DNA from: Isoetes taiwanensis | Taxonomy: Eukaryota > Streptophyta > Lycopodiopsida > Isoetales > Isoetaceae | Direction: 5' to 3' | DNA: 64,000 nucleotides | NCBI GenBank assembly: GCA_021234155.1 | Contig: JAJEKV010000028.1 | Span: 9,188,134 to 9,252,133, forward strand | Shown: positions 53,101-64,000 of the stretch, piece by piece | Position numbering within the stretch: the stretch's first letter is position 1 | How the letters are laid out: every line of letters starts with the position of its first letter | Notes under the pieces: generated by a model | What the model saw: only the letters and a program-made list of their open reading frames with translations | Database searches by the model: none | Told to the model about the DNA's origin: nothing | Translations under genes and position numbers: made by a program

Positions 53101-54684
53101 GCTACTTGGTGTCAACAAAATATTGATGGCTCACATGTCCGGGTTGATACTTGTTGTTTTCTCCACCTAAGTCTCCTCCGTAGAAGGTAGAAATGAATCA
53201 CTTAATCTTCTATGACATCCGAGGTGTCCACGCTGAAGTAAGGACTTATATGAGACTATATTGAAATATCCTCTCGATTCTTCCTCGAGGAGAAGCGCCT
53301 CGGGCCAGTTTTGAGAAGTTATCCGGTTTCAAGCAAGTTATTTGATCGTAGACATTATTGCAACAAAAAAATACGTAAAAGTTCTCGGTATTTACTCCTT
53401 TCTATCTTCCATTTATAATATGACGAGCATAATAGAGGATGACCGCATACCATGCACATCTGCTGGAGGTTTGTAAGATCCAGCTTAGTTTTCCCACCGC
53501 TTCATTTGGTGGAAAAGTTTAAAGGTTAGATTCTACAAGCAAGATGCTGAAATTAGAATAATGATGATGTGTGTGCGCTACAAAAATCTTGACACATCCA
53601 TACAATCCACGTTTTCATACCTGAATCTCACCGAAGCTTCTCATAAGTACAGCTTAAGGGCATTCTATTGCTCAATAATGCAATATATTTTGCCAACATA
53701 TGAGTGCATAAAACTAAACAAACATGCATCCATATAAGGTGCCCTCTACTTTTAGATAGTACTAAGCACATGTGCAATGCAATCATATTTTGACAAGTTT
53801 CCAAAATCAGAATACCTTTGAGATTGAAGTACAAAATGGTCCTGACCTCGAGCAGCCAAGCAGATATTAAAAAATGATGCTATTAAGCAATTATTATACT
53901 CAATAGCAACTAAAAGATTTAGAATATACCTGCAAGCTACTTTTTTAAAATTTCATCCAACAACGAGACCTAAAACCAAGATCCACTAAAATGCAAGGTA
54001 TTTCTTTTTCGGTTCGCAGAACCCAATATCTCCATGCCGATCCGAGAACTAAATACTAAGATAAGCATAAAGAATGTGAAAAGTGATTTACCGACAGATC
54101 CGTAGATCGCCACCCCAAGGCTAGTGTCGCCACTTGCCATGCCCTTTTGATATCGAGATTCAACCGCTGGTGTACCGGGACATCGACGGTAACTAAGGGG
54201 CTTAGAAGATTATGTGTAGGTATCGTGATAACTCATCACCCACTGCGCCAAACCATGTCCCGATGATTGTCCGTGCACTTGTCCTTCGTGTAAAAGCTTG
54301 TTTGGTTATGCACCTCCTCAAGATTGGATTTATGGCATGCTTCTAAGTTTCCAACATCGAGAGAATATGATGTCATATTTGGATTGCATGGAGTTCACTT
54401 CTTCTTTCTTAGCAAAGATGTGTATCCGCGGAAGATATGTGACAAAACACGCATTTAAAACACAACAAATTTATCGTAGTTATTCTAGATGTCAAAAGAA
54501 GCGATCGTACAGTAACTATTGTACATGCTCTTACTCAATAAAGTCCACAATGAATTGCGGTTTGAAACAACAGATGGAACATGATCACCTTCGAAGCTCG
54601 AATGAGGCAAATCAGAGTATGCCATTGATCGCCAGGTCGCCGGTCTTTCACGTACCAGATTGAAACACTAATAAGCGTGTTCAT
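50131..54684. other. Long intergenic stretch, nothing assigned
   Basis: Mixed composition. The largest frames are 121 codons (54298-54663, plus), 109 (52025-52354, plus) and 108 (51772-52098, minus); none shows a known motif and they overlap on opposite strands. No LTRs, long inverted repeats or tRNA genes were seen. It may hold introns of the minus-strand gene that starts to the right. Confidence 0.35.
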
Positions 54685-54689
54685 TCAAA

Positions 54690-56245
54690 TAATATCTACA
54701 TTTTTTTTAAAGGCATAACATACCAATGTTGAAGCAATTCCTCCATGCGGTAATGCTTTTTTTGTACCAAAAAGGCTTAGAAGGCCTCTAGAGCATTTGC
54801 TTCTCGCTTCATCATTGAATGCATGCACCGCCAGGTTTTTGCATATAACTTCATGGGCCTTTGTCATTCCTTGATGTAGGACTTGGTCTCCTCCTATTGA
54901 GTCAGTCCCCTAAATTCTTCACTCTAGCGCAATCTGAAAGTATTATAATGTAAGATATTGAGTGGATAAGATAAGATCAACAAACTCTCTTGTTTCATGC
55001 ATAGTGCCCGCCAATAGATTTGCATTTCCAGAAAATCGTTTCTCGCCTTGCCATTCCGACATCCTATCATGAAAGAATATTAATATGTGTTCCATTTTTA
55101 TGTAAAATCTTATTTTTACTCTAGCAATAGCAACCTCATAAGTTTGATGTAGATCAGCAAGAGATTGATCACGTGTCCTTTGGGAAGCATCCATGTATTG
55201 CCCTTAACTCGTAAATATTTCCATCAAGGCTTACAAAGAAATCCTTCATGACAAGGGAGAATCAAGCCCCGCAGCCTTTCTACTCTTAAATGCAACCCGA
55301 AGGAGTAATGATAAAAATAAATAACCTAAAGAAGACTAAAACATTCGTGATACTTTGTTCAACTAACCTTCGTTGCTTGGGCAAATGCAGCCCAATTCGA
55401 TTGTCCGCTCGCATTATCGATTGAAACTGGGCCAATGCCTTTTTTTTTTGATGCCGCAGACAAAGAATAATCGCAACACCCAACCCACACCGCTGGAGTG
55501 ACACCATACATAAGTCGCTTTAACGCTCAAAATACAATCTTTTACATTGTTCATATCATTCATATTCTTAGCAGCCAGGAAGCCTTAGACTCATGGTCAA
55601 CCGTGAATAAATTTTGTATAATCTCAAATGTGGAAGTACCATAGCACGCTTTCAAACATAAAATCCTTTTTTTAACTCTTTAAGCCAAGAATTACAAGTA
55701 GTTTAAAGAATAAGCAAGGAACACAAAATATTTTTCCCACAAAAAATCTAAAACCAATGTATAAGATGATAACCTTCTTTGGAAAACATTGAAATTTTGT
55801 AACTTGATGCCTATGCTTTCAATCGTCGCTTCGCTTTCATTGACAAAGGTCGCTTGAATCTTCTTGTCTAAGTTCAACCAAGAAGATCCTTCCGTGCCCG
55901 CCTTTAACTTATCCTGACAAAAGTTACGCTCTCAGAATCTCACAGAGCAATCCTCTAGCACGCTTTAATCCATCATGTGCTCTTATTTTCAAATTTTCAT
56001 CTTCAACTAGGCCAAAGTACTTCTTTGCAAGGTCTAAAACAACATTATCACTATCCCATGCCCAATTTTAAAACCTTTGAAATGCCTACAAAGAAAATGC
56101 CGGTGAAAATGGAATCAAGCTACAAAGCAACCGCAAATAGTTATTTTACAATGGCCCTACATATTGTTTGCTCATGCAAAAAGGCAAGATCTTCTGCACC
56201 ATAGAGCGCAACTTTCATCCTTATTGCCCACGTAAATGACAGAGC
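54690..56245 (-). CDS. Unrecognised, apparently multi-exon gene or its remnant
   Basis: Read on the minus strand, short coding-like blocks are separated by AT-rich gaps. They are ALSFTWAIRMKVALYGAEDL (about 56225-56165), DNVVLDLAKKYFGLVEDENL plus KIRAHDGLKRARGLLCEIL (about 56040-55930), and KAGTEGSSWLNLDKKIQATF plus NESEATIESIGIKLQNF (about 55905-55795). Next come GLGVAIILCLRHQKKKALAQ and RADNRIGLHLPKQRR (about 55490-55375), then DASQRTRDQSLADLHQTYE (about 55190-55135), MSEWQGEKRFSGNANLLAG (about 55065-55005) and MTKAHEVICKNLAVHAF (54867 on). They are helical, charged and not low-complexity. The first block is also present in segment A (16138-16222), so the duplication breakpoint cuts this gene. 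No family recognised. Confidence 0.35.
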
Positions 56246-56415
56246 ACCTTCTGCATTTCAAAAAATGCATATCAGTTCAAGTTAAAACATGCATTATAAT
56301 CTTCAAGTTATGACTGTTCTATATGAGATTTACCTGTAAGAAATTAGAGCCTAAGTCTTTCTTAGAGCCTAAAAGGTTGGAATAAGTATTTGGATTTGAT
56401 AAGTTCTCTCCACAT

Positions 56416-56875
56416 CAGGGATAGGAGTTAAATCATTATGAAATTATTTTTTCAGGCGTATAAAGTACAAAAAATCACGTATTTTTTAGGGGAAAATATA
56501 TATTTTTAGGTATTTAATACTCGTCGGTAGGAAAAAATCAAGCATTAAAGTTTAAAACAGGTTTCGGCTTACAGCCAAACTTCAGCGTCGCGAAAAACTT
56601 TAGTTTAACGGCGAAAAATTATTCCGGCGTAAAGTTTAAACCCGGTTAAACTACTTACGAAAACAGCGTCAGCGTTTTGCTCTGCGGGAAAAAAAAATAA
56701 AAAAAAATTTGAATCGAAAAAAGTTTCGCGTAGTTTAAAAAGGTTCGCTTACGTGAAATTTTTCGACCGGAAATTTTGGGCGATATTTTGGCCGTATTAA
56801 ACGTCAAATTTGTGCCGTATCAAACAAAAATCATTAATGCATTATAAAAGCGATATCTGATTGAACCTATCCCTG
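56416..56875. mobile_element. hAT-type MITE, segment B copy, 460 bp
   Basis: Same ends and same CTCCACAT duplication as 16398-16877 (56408-56415 and 56876-56883), but the left inverted repeat reads CAGGGATAGGAGTT. The CG-rich hairpins are scrambled: GCGTAAGCGAAAC of A appears here as GCGTAAAGTTTAAAC-like strings. The damage is confined to CG-dense parts. Confidence 0.85.
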
Positions 56876-57525
56876 CTCCACATTATATCCAGGATTAATT
56901 TAGTCATAACCCTCAATTCCAAGAAGCTCTGGTGTGCAATGCATTTCCTCTGTTTTTTGAATTGAGCTCACATTTTTTGTGATTGAGGCCATGCTTTTCA
57001 TCATCCCCATGTGAGCTAGCTCTATTTCTGAGAGAAATAAAATCTAGATTGTCTTCTTCCTATACAGCATTGTGCCTGGCATTATTTCTAGACCCTGCAG
57101 AAAAATGTGGATTGATGATGCAATAAAAATTACAGCCAGTAGGATCAGGAGGCAAAAACAAAATGCATGAAATCAGATACTACATAACAAAAACTAAAAA
57201 AAATGCATTTATTCATTCCATTGCATGAGCTCTTTCTTACCACATATCTATTCTAGCGTAAAACACCAAAGCCATGTTTTGGAATTGCACTTAACTACTT
57301 CATTGCAACCCAATCCCCTGAATCTTCTTTGATGCACAAAGGGAAGAACTAAATAAAACCACGCTCTAGCAAACACAATTATGACCTAGCAAAACACTAA
57401 TGACCTATAGTGCAATTGTAGATTCCTTTTCAAAAAATCTAAAAATTTACATTTTAGAGGTTTTCTTCCCAAAATATGTCCATAAAAATAGTTTAACAAC
57501 TGAAACAAGCATTTTTGGGAAGGAA

Positions 57526-57722
57526 GGAAGGTTCTTTATCATCGTGAGGAGGCCAATGGACTATGGGACCCAAATTACTGCAGGTGCGGACAAGCTCATT
57601 GCTACCGGATTAGCCTTACGAGGGAAAACCATCGCAGCGACAACAAGCACGCTACATTTGTACAAATATACATATACCCATGAATTCCGGCACCTCGGTG
57701 TAGGGGCCCGAGGAAAGCGAAA
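57526..57722 (-). mobile_element. SINE/LINE 3'-end family, copy c (segment B)
   Basis: Counterpart of 17526-17740 with scattered small indels, again mostly at CG, CAG or CTG positions. Confidence 0.55.
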
Positions 57723-59414
57723 CTATCAATGAAGTACAGGTTAACAATATGAAAACAAGCATTTTTTTAGGGTGAAACTATCAATAGTACATTCACTAAA
57801 AGAAATGATGATATTTGTGAAAAACAAAAATTAACTTGATTTGTTATCTTTTCTTACAAGGTACATGACTTTCACACTAGAGTGGTCAGGTGATGGACCA
57901 GAAATGGTCCATTTGAACTGTTCACAAAAAAATTCATATAAAATCAATTTTGCAAAATCTAGTCAAGCCTTCCTAGGACTTCATATATGTCAGGGGCATG
58001 CTTCATGGGAAAAATATGCAAAAATGTAGGCGACCCCATTATTGTGAGTTATGCTTTGGCAAAGTCGAGGGGTCAAAGTACAAAAACCTTATAGTTCATA
58101 TGAAGTGAAACTGTCTTGGCAAAAAATTTTTTTGATTTTTTTTGGTTATAATGATATTTTTTATACGAGATAGAAAAAAGACCCAAAAATCCTCATGTCA
58201 ATCAAGTCACGAGAAGGGAGATATTGCCATTCAAACATGCGAGGTCAAAATTTTAAACACTGGCGGGAACCGTATTGGTTCCCAGTAAGCGGTTTCAATG
58301 TATAAACAAGAACTTTTGCAAAGTTATGAGTTTTGAGCTCAAATTTGGCATACTAATAATAGATAAGTACCTCTATCAATAAAAAATAATTTTAGGCCTT
58401 GAATTTGAAGTTTAGCATTTCACTCTTGATTTCAATTTGAGGGAAGTTTTAGATGTGTCCAAACTCTCTTTGGAAGAAAGGAGACTCTATGTGTCTGGAG
58501 AAAATCCAAAACACGAAGGTATTGAAAAGTTATTAGACAAATGGAAAAAGAATCACAGAAAAAAAGAGTCAAGCATAATGGAAAAAAAAATTAAGCATAC
58601 TTTATTTTTTTTTTTATATAAAAGCGGGTTTGGATATTTTTTCAAAATTTTACGGTATTTTATGATATACATTTGGCTGAAAAGTTATTATTACTTACAT
58701 TTATATGTATTTGGACTTATTGAAACTTTTTAAATTATGTACTATAAACTTTTACTTGTTTATTTTTTCTAACTGAAAAAAAAAACAAAACAAAAAATGT
58801 AAATTCAATTTTTGTAGCTTTAGATATATTGTACTACAATTACAAAGAATAATCAACAATCAAGGAACATATACTAATATTAAAAAACTTTTTACAGAAG
58901 CTCACAACATGGCTTATAACATCCATAGTCTGAACTACATTTAATGCAACAACACCTTCTAGATATTGTGATAAAATTGCACTTATCTCTAACCCTTGAA
59001 GGAAGATATTATACAATCAACTCGGGCATCTAGAGGGATATTGGTCATCTCTTACAATTCTTTTTTGAGGATCCATATGTGGTATATATAATAGAAATTC
59101 ATAGTTTGAAAAACTACTATCACTGATGATCTTAGGTGGCAATGTGTAAAAGTCTATAATAAGAATTTATTTTTGTTTGGCTATTAATTATTTAATATAT
59201 AAATATTGTAATATAAAGAAAGGCTAATCCCTTTTTCTTTAAGGAAAATGAGGAAAATAGTTTGGCTAATCCTAAAAAAATAATGGAGTACTTGTTTTAA
59301 CTATGGCTATTTTTTATTTTTTTAAAAGAAACCCCCTCCACAATATTAAGCAAAAAATTGTCTAGACCCCCTAAAAAATCGCCATTTGGCTATTAATAGC
59401 CACTAATTTTTTCC

Positions 59415-61310
59415 ATGAGCATGTGCTCTCAAGAATTCATGGAAGGTTTCTGTGTACAGTCTAGAACTGGTCCACAGAACCCAGCCTCACTTGAAAAATA
59501 ACAACACACTCATCTTGTAGCAAAAGAAGTTCAAATTGAAACCATAGTCCACATATAAGATGTTTTATTAGGTAAAAATAATGGGAAGCCCAAGTTGGAC
59601 AAGTTGGTTGTGCAAATTGAAGGTTATTTTACAACACATATTATGGGCACCAATTACTAGCAAGCAAGCTTGGGGAAATGTTCATATATTCATCCCACAA
59701 TGCATGAAAGTATTGGAAGATATGAAACAAATGGAAAAGAATCCTGAGAGAGAAAGAGCCAAGCATGTGCTCTCAAGAATTCATGGAAGGTTTACGTCTC
59801 TGAGGTTACATATCCGGACGAGGCTGGTCCCACAGAACCAGTCTCACTTGAAAAATAACAACACACTCATCTTGTAGCAAAGAAGTTCAAATTGAAACCA
59901 TAGTCCACATATAAGATGTTTTATTAGGTAAAAATAATGGGAAGCCCAAGTTGGACAAGTTGGTTTTGCAAATTGAAGGTTATTTTTACAACATATTATG
60001 GGCACCAATTACTAGCAAAAGCAAGCTTGGGGGAAATGTTCATATATTCATCCCACAAAAATACAATGCATGAAAGTATTGGAAGATATGAAACAAATGG
60101 AAAAAGAATCCTGGAGAGAAAAGAGCCAAGCATGTGCTCTCAAGAATTCATGGAAGGTTTCTGTCTACAGTTACATATGCAGACCAGAACTGGTCCACAG
60201 AACCCAGTCTCACTTGAAAAATAACAACACACTCATCTTGTAGCAAAAGAAGTTCAAATTGAAACCATAGTCCACATATAAGATGTTTTATTAGGTAAAA
60301 ATAATGGGAAGCCCAAGTTGGACAAGTTGGTTATGCAAATTGAAGGTTATTTTACAACACATATTATGGGCACCAATTACTAGCAAGCAAGCTTGGGAAA
60401 TGTTCATATATTCATCCCACAAAAATACAATGCATGAAAGTATTGGAAGATATGAAACAAATGGAAAAAGAATCACAGAGAAAGAGCCAAGCATGTGCTC
60501 TCAAGAATTCATGGAAGGTTTCTGTCTACAGTTACATATGCAGACCAGAACTGGTCCACAGAACCCAGTCTCACTTGGAAAATAACAACACACTCATCTT
60601 GTAGCAAAAGAAGTTCAAATTGAAACCATAGTCCACATATAAGATGTTTTATTAGGTAAAAATAATGGGAAGCCCAAGTTGGACAAGTTGGTTGTGCAAA
60701 TTGAAGGTTATTTTACAACACATATTATGGGCACCAATTACTAGCAAGCAAGCTTGGGGAAATGTTCATATATTCATCCCACAAAAATACAATGCATGAA
60801 AGTATTGGAAGATATGAAACAAATGGAAAAGAATCCACAGAGAAAGAGCCAAGCATGTGCTCTCAAGAATTCATGGAAGGTTTGCGATCTCTCGGTTACA
60901 AATCTGAGAATGAGAGGCGTCCACATAACTATCTCACTTGAAAAATAACAACACACTCATCTTGTAGCAAAAGAAGTTCAAATTGAAACCATAGTCCACA
61001 TATAAGATGTTTTATTAGGTAAAAATAATGGGAAGCCCAAGTTGGACAAGTTGGTTGTGCAAATTGAAGGTTATTTTACAACACATATTATGGGCACCAA
61101 TTACTAGCAAGCAAGCTTGGAAAATGTTCAAGTATTCATCCCAAAAAAATACAATGCATGAAAGTATTTGAGGATATGAAACAAATGGAAAAAGAATTAA
61201 AAAAAAAAGAGCCAAGCATGTGCTCTCAAGAATTCATGCAAGGTTTCTGTGTACAGTCATATATGCAGACCAGAACTGGTCCACAGAACCCAGTCTCACT
61301 TGAAAAACAA
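59415..61310. repeat. Tandem array of about 360 bp x 5 inside piggyBac (segment B)
   Basis: Same five units as 19432-21320; GCATGTGCTCTCAAGAATTC near 59420, 59763, 60129, 60491, 60853 and 61217. Units 2 and 5 here show scrambled GACCAGAACTGGTCC windows, whereas in segment A other units are scrambled. Confidence 0.95.
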
Positions 61311-61872
61311 CAAAACCTTCAAATTATGGCCAAAACAAGTTCAAATTCCAATGATCACTCACATCCAAAGGCTACTCTTGGATAAAAATATGGAAACCAA
61401 AATTTGAGATATTGTTCTTTGTTGCAAAATAATCATGTGCATGAAGTAAGTTATATTCATTAGAAAAAAATCTTATGGGAATTTAGTTGCTTGTGTATTT
61501 TATAAAGATAGAATATATTGTGTTAGGGTCTGTTGTAAAATTTGAGCAGGAATTTCAACATGGATTCACTACTATAAGTTTTGGAATCTGGATTGTCTTA
61601 GTGACCATCATTGGTCCACATCACAAAAAAAATAGAAGGCATTACCTAACCGGCTCCATATTAGGTCTGCAATTTGAAAAACTAGTCACATATACAATCT
61701 TCTTGTTACAAAAATTACGGATTATATAGCGTGTTCGAAACTTGTAGTTTCTCCCAATTTGAAACCATAAAACCTGTAACAAAAGCATGCATTGGTTTTT
61801 TGTTGCCTTGATAGAAAATTTGCAGCAAACATACCTTACCTTGGCAAGTCGAGTCTTCATACAATGATATCA

Positions 61873-64000
61873 TCAATCATAAACAACTGCTAACCCCTTG
61901 GAGCCTCTGCCATGCAAAAAGTAACCATGACATTTTGACATGCAATGCAAAATAGCAAATAGCAATGTAAAACATAAAATCTCATACATGCTTGCTCTAT
62001 CGGCCTTTCTCGACAATGTCGACTTTCTTAGCATCCTCCGGGGGAGTCCACATTTCGAATGGTATAAGGCATCACATGCACGGACAAATGTATACCTTGC
62101 ATATTGGACAGTAGAACTACACCAACTTCTTTCTCTATTATCCTATTGGCAGCACACACTACACATGTCTATCTTTGGCCCCGGTTTGTAATATGTTGCA
62201 TGCCTTGTTCGATCTGCGGCAAGCTTGATCTTGTCAAGTTGGCTCCATCAAGATCATTTGATATCAATTCATTGCGAAGTAGTTAGGAAATCATAGTGTG
62301 TGATTGCTGGATTCCAATGCTTGTAGATTATGAATGCATTGGTCAAAACAGAATCTAGCATCCCCCAAAAAAGGGAGTGCCACCACTTCCAAGAGATCAT
62401 CTCCTTCTCCAAACTATAATTTGATGCCAAGCACATTTTGTTGTGCACATCACACCCAGCTTTATGCTCATTATAAGCTATTGCTATCTGGAGCAACAAC
62501 TCTTGGCGATTTCCCTTCTCCACCAAGCGAAGAGCGGTAGACATATCTATGCCATGGACATTAGAAGCAAAAAATTGCTTCTTTGTCTTGCCATACACTC
62601 ACAACAATGCCATTCTCCTGGCGTATGCAAACTTATGGCTACCCTTTGGGATCTCTTTTTCTTGCCATCAAATTTCAGAAGTTTGATTGGAAACATTTTA
62701 GTCTTGTTGGGGTTTATAGTACGTGCCACCCCTGTTTTTCTCTTAGATAACCCGCTTGCCGGTTTGACACTTGTGAAGTATCGGTCAAAAAGACATGATG
62801 GCCTTGTGGAAGCTTCTTCACCAAGGGCGTCTTGCATGAAACCCCAACCCCTCTTCTCGTTTGAGCTTGTCATACACCTCATCTGCGAGACAATACCACG
62901 AAATTTGAATCACATAAAGTCAAAGCTGAATTCCAAACTTGTGAGGTTTCTTTGGATTGTAAATGCGTAAGGGGGTTCATGGGAATTCTGGATGGGATAA
63001 TCCTCTCGTCAAGCTGTAACCTCTTTACGGGTGTATACAACTTTCGAGAAACTTCTTGTTCCATTCCTTTTCAACATTACGAACACGGAAGATTTTGTAC
63101 TCCCTAGTCTTCTTATCTTGTGGACGTAAATTGTTGTCCCTCAAATGGAAGAACCTCTTAATTTGCTGAAATCGTTTCATGGACATGAATCTACCAAAGT
63201 TTGGCCAATTGACTGCTCCTACCTCACCCGATTGCCAATAGGACTGAAGCCTATTATAGGGATTTAGAGCCATGGCAATAATTAAACCCAAAAATCTAAA
63301 CATGATGCTAACATCAGCAGCAGACCAGCTTCTCAAATTCTGAAATCTTTGCCTACTTTTTGTTCTTACCTCATCAGCATACTTGTTTGTCTCTTGGCAG
63401 ATTTGAGACATCAAGTTGTATGTCAAAAATGTTGTAAAGAGCTGAAAGGGAGACATTCTCTTTGTTTTTTATGCTGGCCCTCTTTCAAGCTCATAAGGTG
63501 GAAGCTTGTGCAGCAAATTAGGAGGCAAAGATTCCTCGCCAAGCGTCCATGTTGCACTTGAAGGCTCAGCTCTAGGCAATTCGTCCTCGTCCACATCATC
63601 ACGCAAAACTGGACCCTCTCTCTCTCCAATTGCAGATCATCTACAACATTCAAATCTCCCTCCTCCTCGCTAGATACACAATCACCTTCAGGGGAGTCTT
63701 CTCTAGCAACAGCTGATGTTGAAGCAACATTGATTGACTCCTCTTGAACATTAGAGGCAAGCCTGGCAGGGGGCTCAGAATTATCTATGGAAGCTTTTCG
63801 TGGACGGCCACGCCCTCTACCACCTTCCCTTTTCAATGGTTGTAACCTCCTTTTCTTTGGTCTGCCTCGCTTACGTAAAGTAACAGCCTGCTCTTCATCA
63901 GACACATGCTCATGCATTGGCTGATAGTCAGCATCCTCAATAATATCTTCCACATCATCTATGTCATCTTCCTTGTCCTCTTCACTCATAACATCCTGCT
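61873..64000 (-). pseudogene. piggyBac transposase, copy B, 5' end outside the window
   Basis: Same domain order as copy A. The acidic region and both AT-hook-like motifs (RGRPKKRR and RGRGRPRK) are in one open frame here (63423-63989), which A breaks near 23930. The core MSPFQLF...ETNKYAD is at 63456 and below. The region of the first catalytic Asp reads VKRLQLDERIIPSR with shifted flanks; FDRYFTS (second Asp) and a W-Q-D-type third Asp are still readable, though frame-shifted. AYNEHKAGCDVHNKMCLASN is continuous here but broken in A. The Cys-rich domain has lost a block near 62125 relative to A. Neither copy is intact as read. Confidence 0.85.

Larger units (their letters stand above)
56157..64000. 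repeat. Segmental duplication, segment B (runs off the window)
   Basis: Partner of 16138-24065. Offset 40,019 at the left end and about 39,936 at the right, so B is net shorter by about 80 bp. It carries the same order: hAT MITE, SINE/LINE copy, piggyBac left end, five-unit array, transposase. The last 900 bp are nearly identical to A, with B keeping the better frame. Confidence 0.95.
57875..64000 (-). mobile_element. piggyBac transposon, segment B copy, partial
   Basis: The left end CACTAGAGTGGTC starts at 57875, preceded by TTCA exactly as in A. The shared TTCA shows both copies descend from one insertion event. The right end lies beyond the window. Confidence 0.9.

Overview
The window looks like repeat-dominated nuclear DNA of a land plant. 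The evidence is an NB-ARC/LRR resistance-type gene with a short GT-AG intron, a receptor-like-kinase remnant, and CACTA (En/Spm), PIF/Harbinger, hAT, Helitron, LINE and SINE sequences. Differences between duplicated copies also cluster at CG and CAG/CTG sites, as expected of plant CG/CHG methylation. A piggyBac transposase is unusual for flowering plants, so a fern, lycophyte or bryophyte is a reasonable guess, but this is inference.

Layout. 1-2940: CT/GA-rich tracts, a satellite of about 110 bp and two tRNA-headed SINE copies. 3117-7050: a Helitron end, then mostly unassigned sequence. 7283-9919 (minus): an NB-ARC-LRR gene with a frameshifted exon 1 and a hAT-like MITE 23 bp upstream of its ATG. 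10420-16137: a LINE fragment, a second Helitron end, small tandem repeats, a TA-flanked MITE and a kinase pseudogene. 16138 onward: segment A of a duplication that carries a 480-bp hAT MITE, a LINE/SINE 3' end and the left part of a 7.6-kb piggyBac element (17889-25462). The same segment returns at 56157-64000 (segment B) and runs off the window.

25500-29187 holds a LINE 3' end, a foldback MITE and a truncated paralog of the NB-LRR 5' region, split by a 5'-truncated LINE tail and a 1,057-bp Harbinger-like element. The LINE fragment downstream of that paralog is cut at 29187 and resumes at 45821. The 16.6 kb between, flanked by CGATA on both sides, is a composite insertion. Within it lies a 12.5-kb CACTA element (29213-41732, TSD TAT), which itself carries a 2.6-kb non-autonomous piggyBac relative (29684-32282, TSD TTAA) and a SINE. 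It also holds an inverted-repeat element with a coding-like core (42900-43975). 46060-56156 contains purine-rich tracts, a 294-bp MITE, a LINE end and an unrecognised, apparently multi-exon minus-strand gene that ends at the segment B boundary.

Apart from the NB-LRR gene almost nothing looks intact. The main value of the window is its datable nest of insertions: target-site duplications, an empty site, and a duplicated locus that acts as an internal control for sequence quality.
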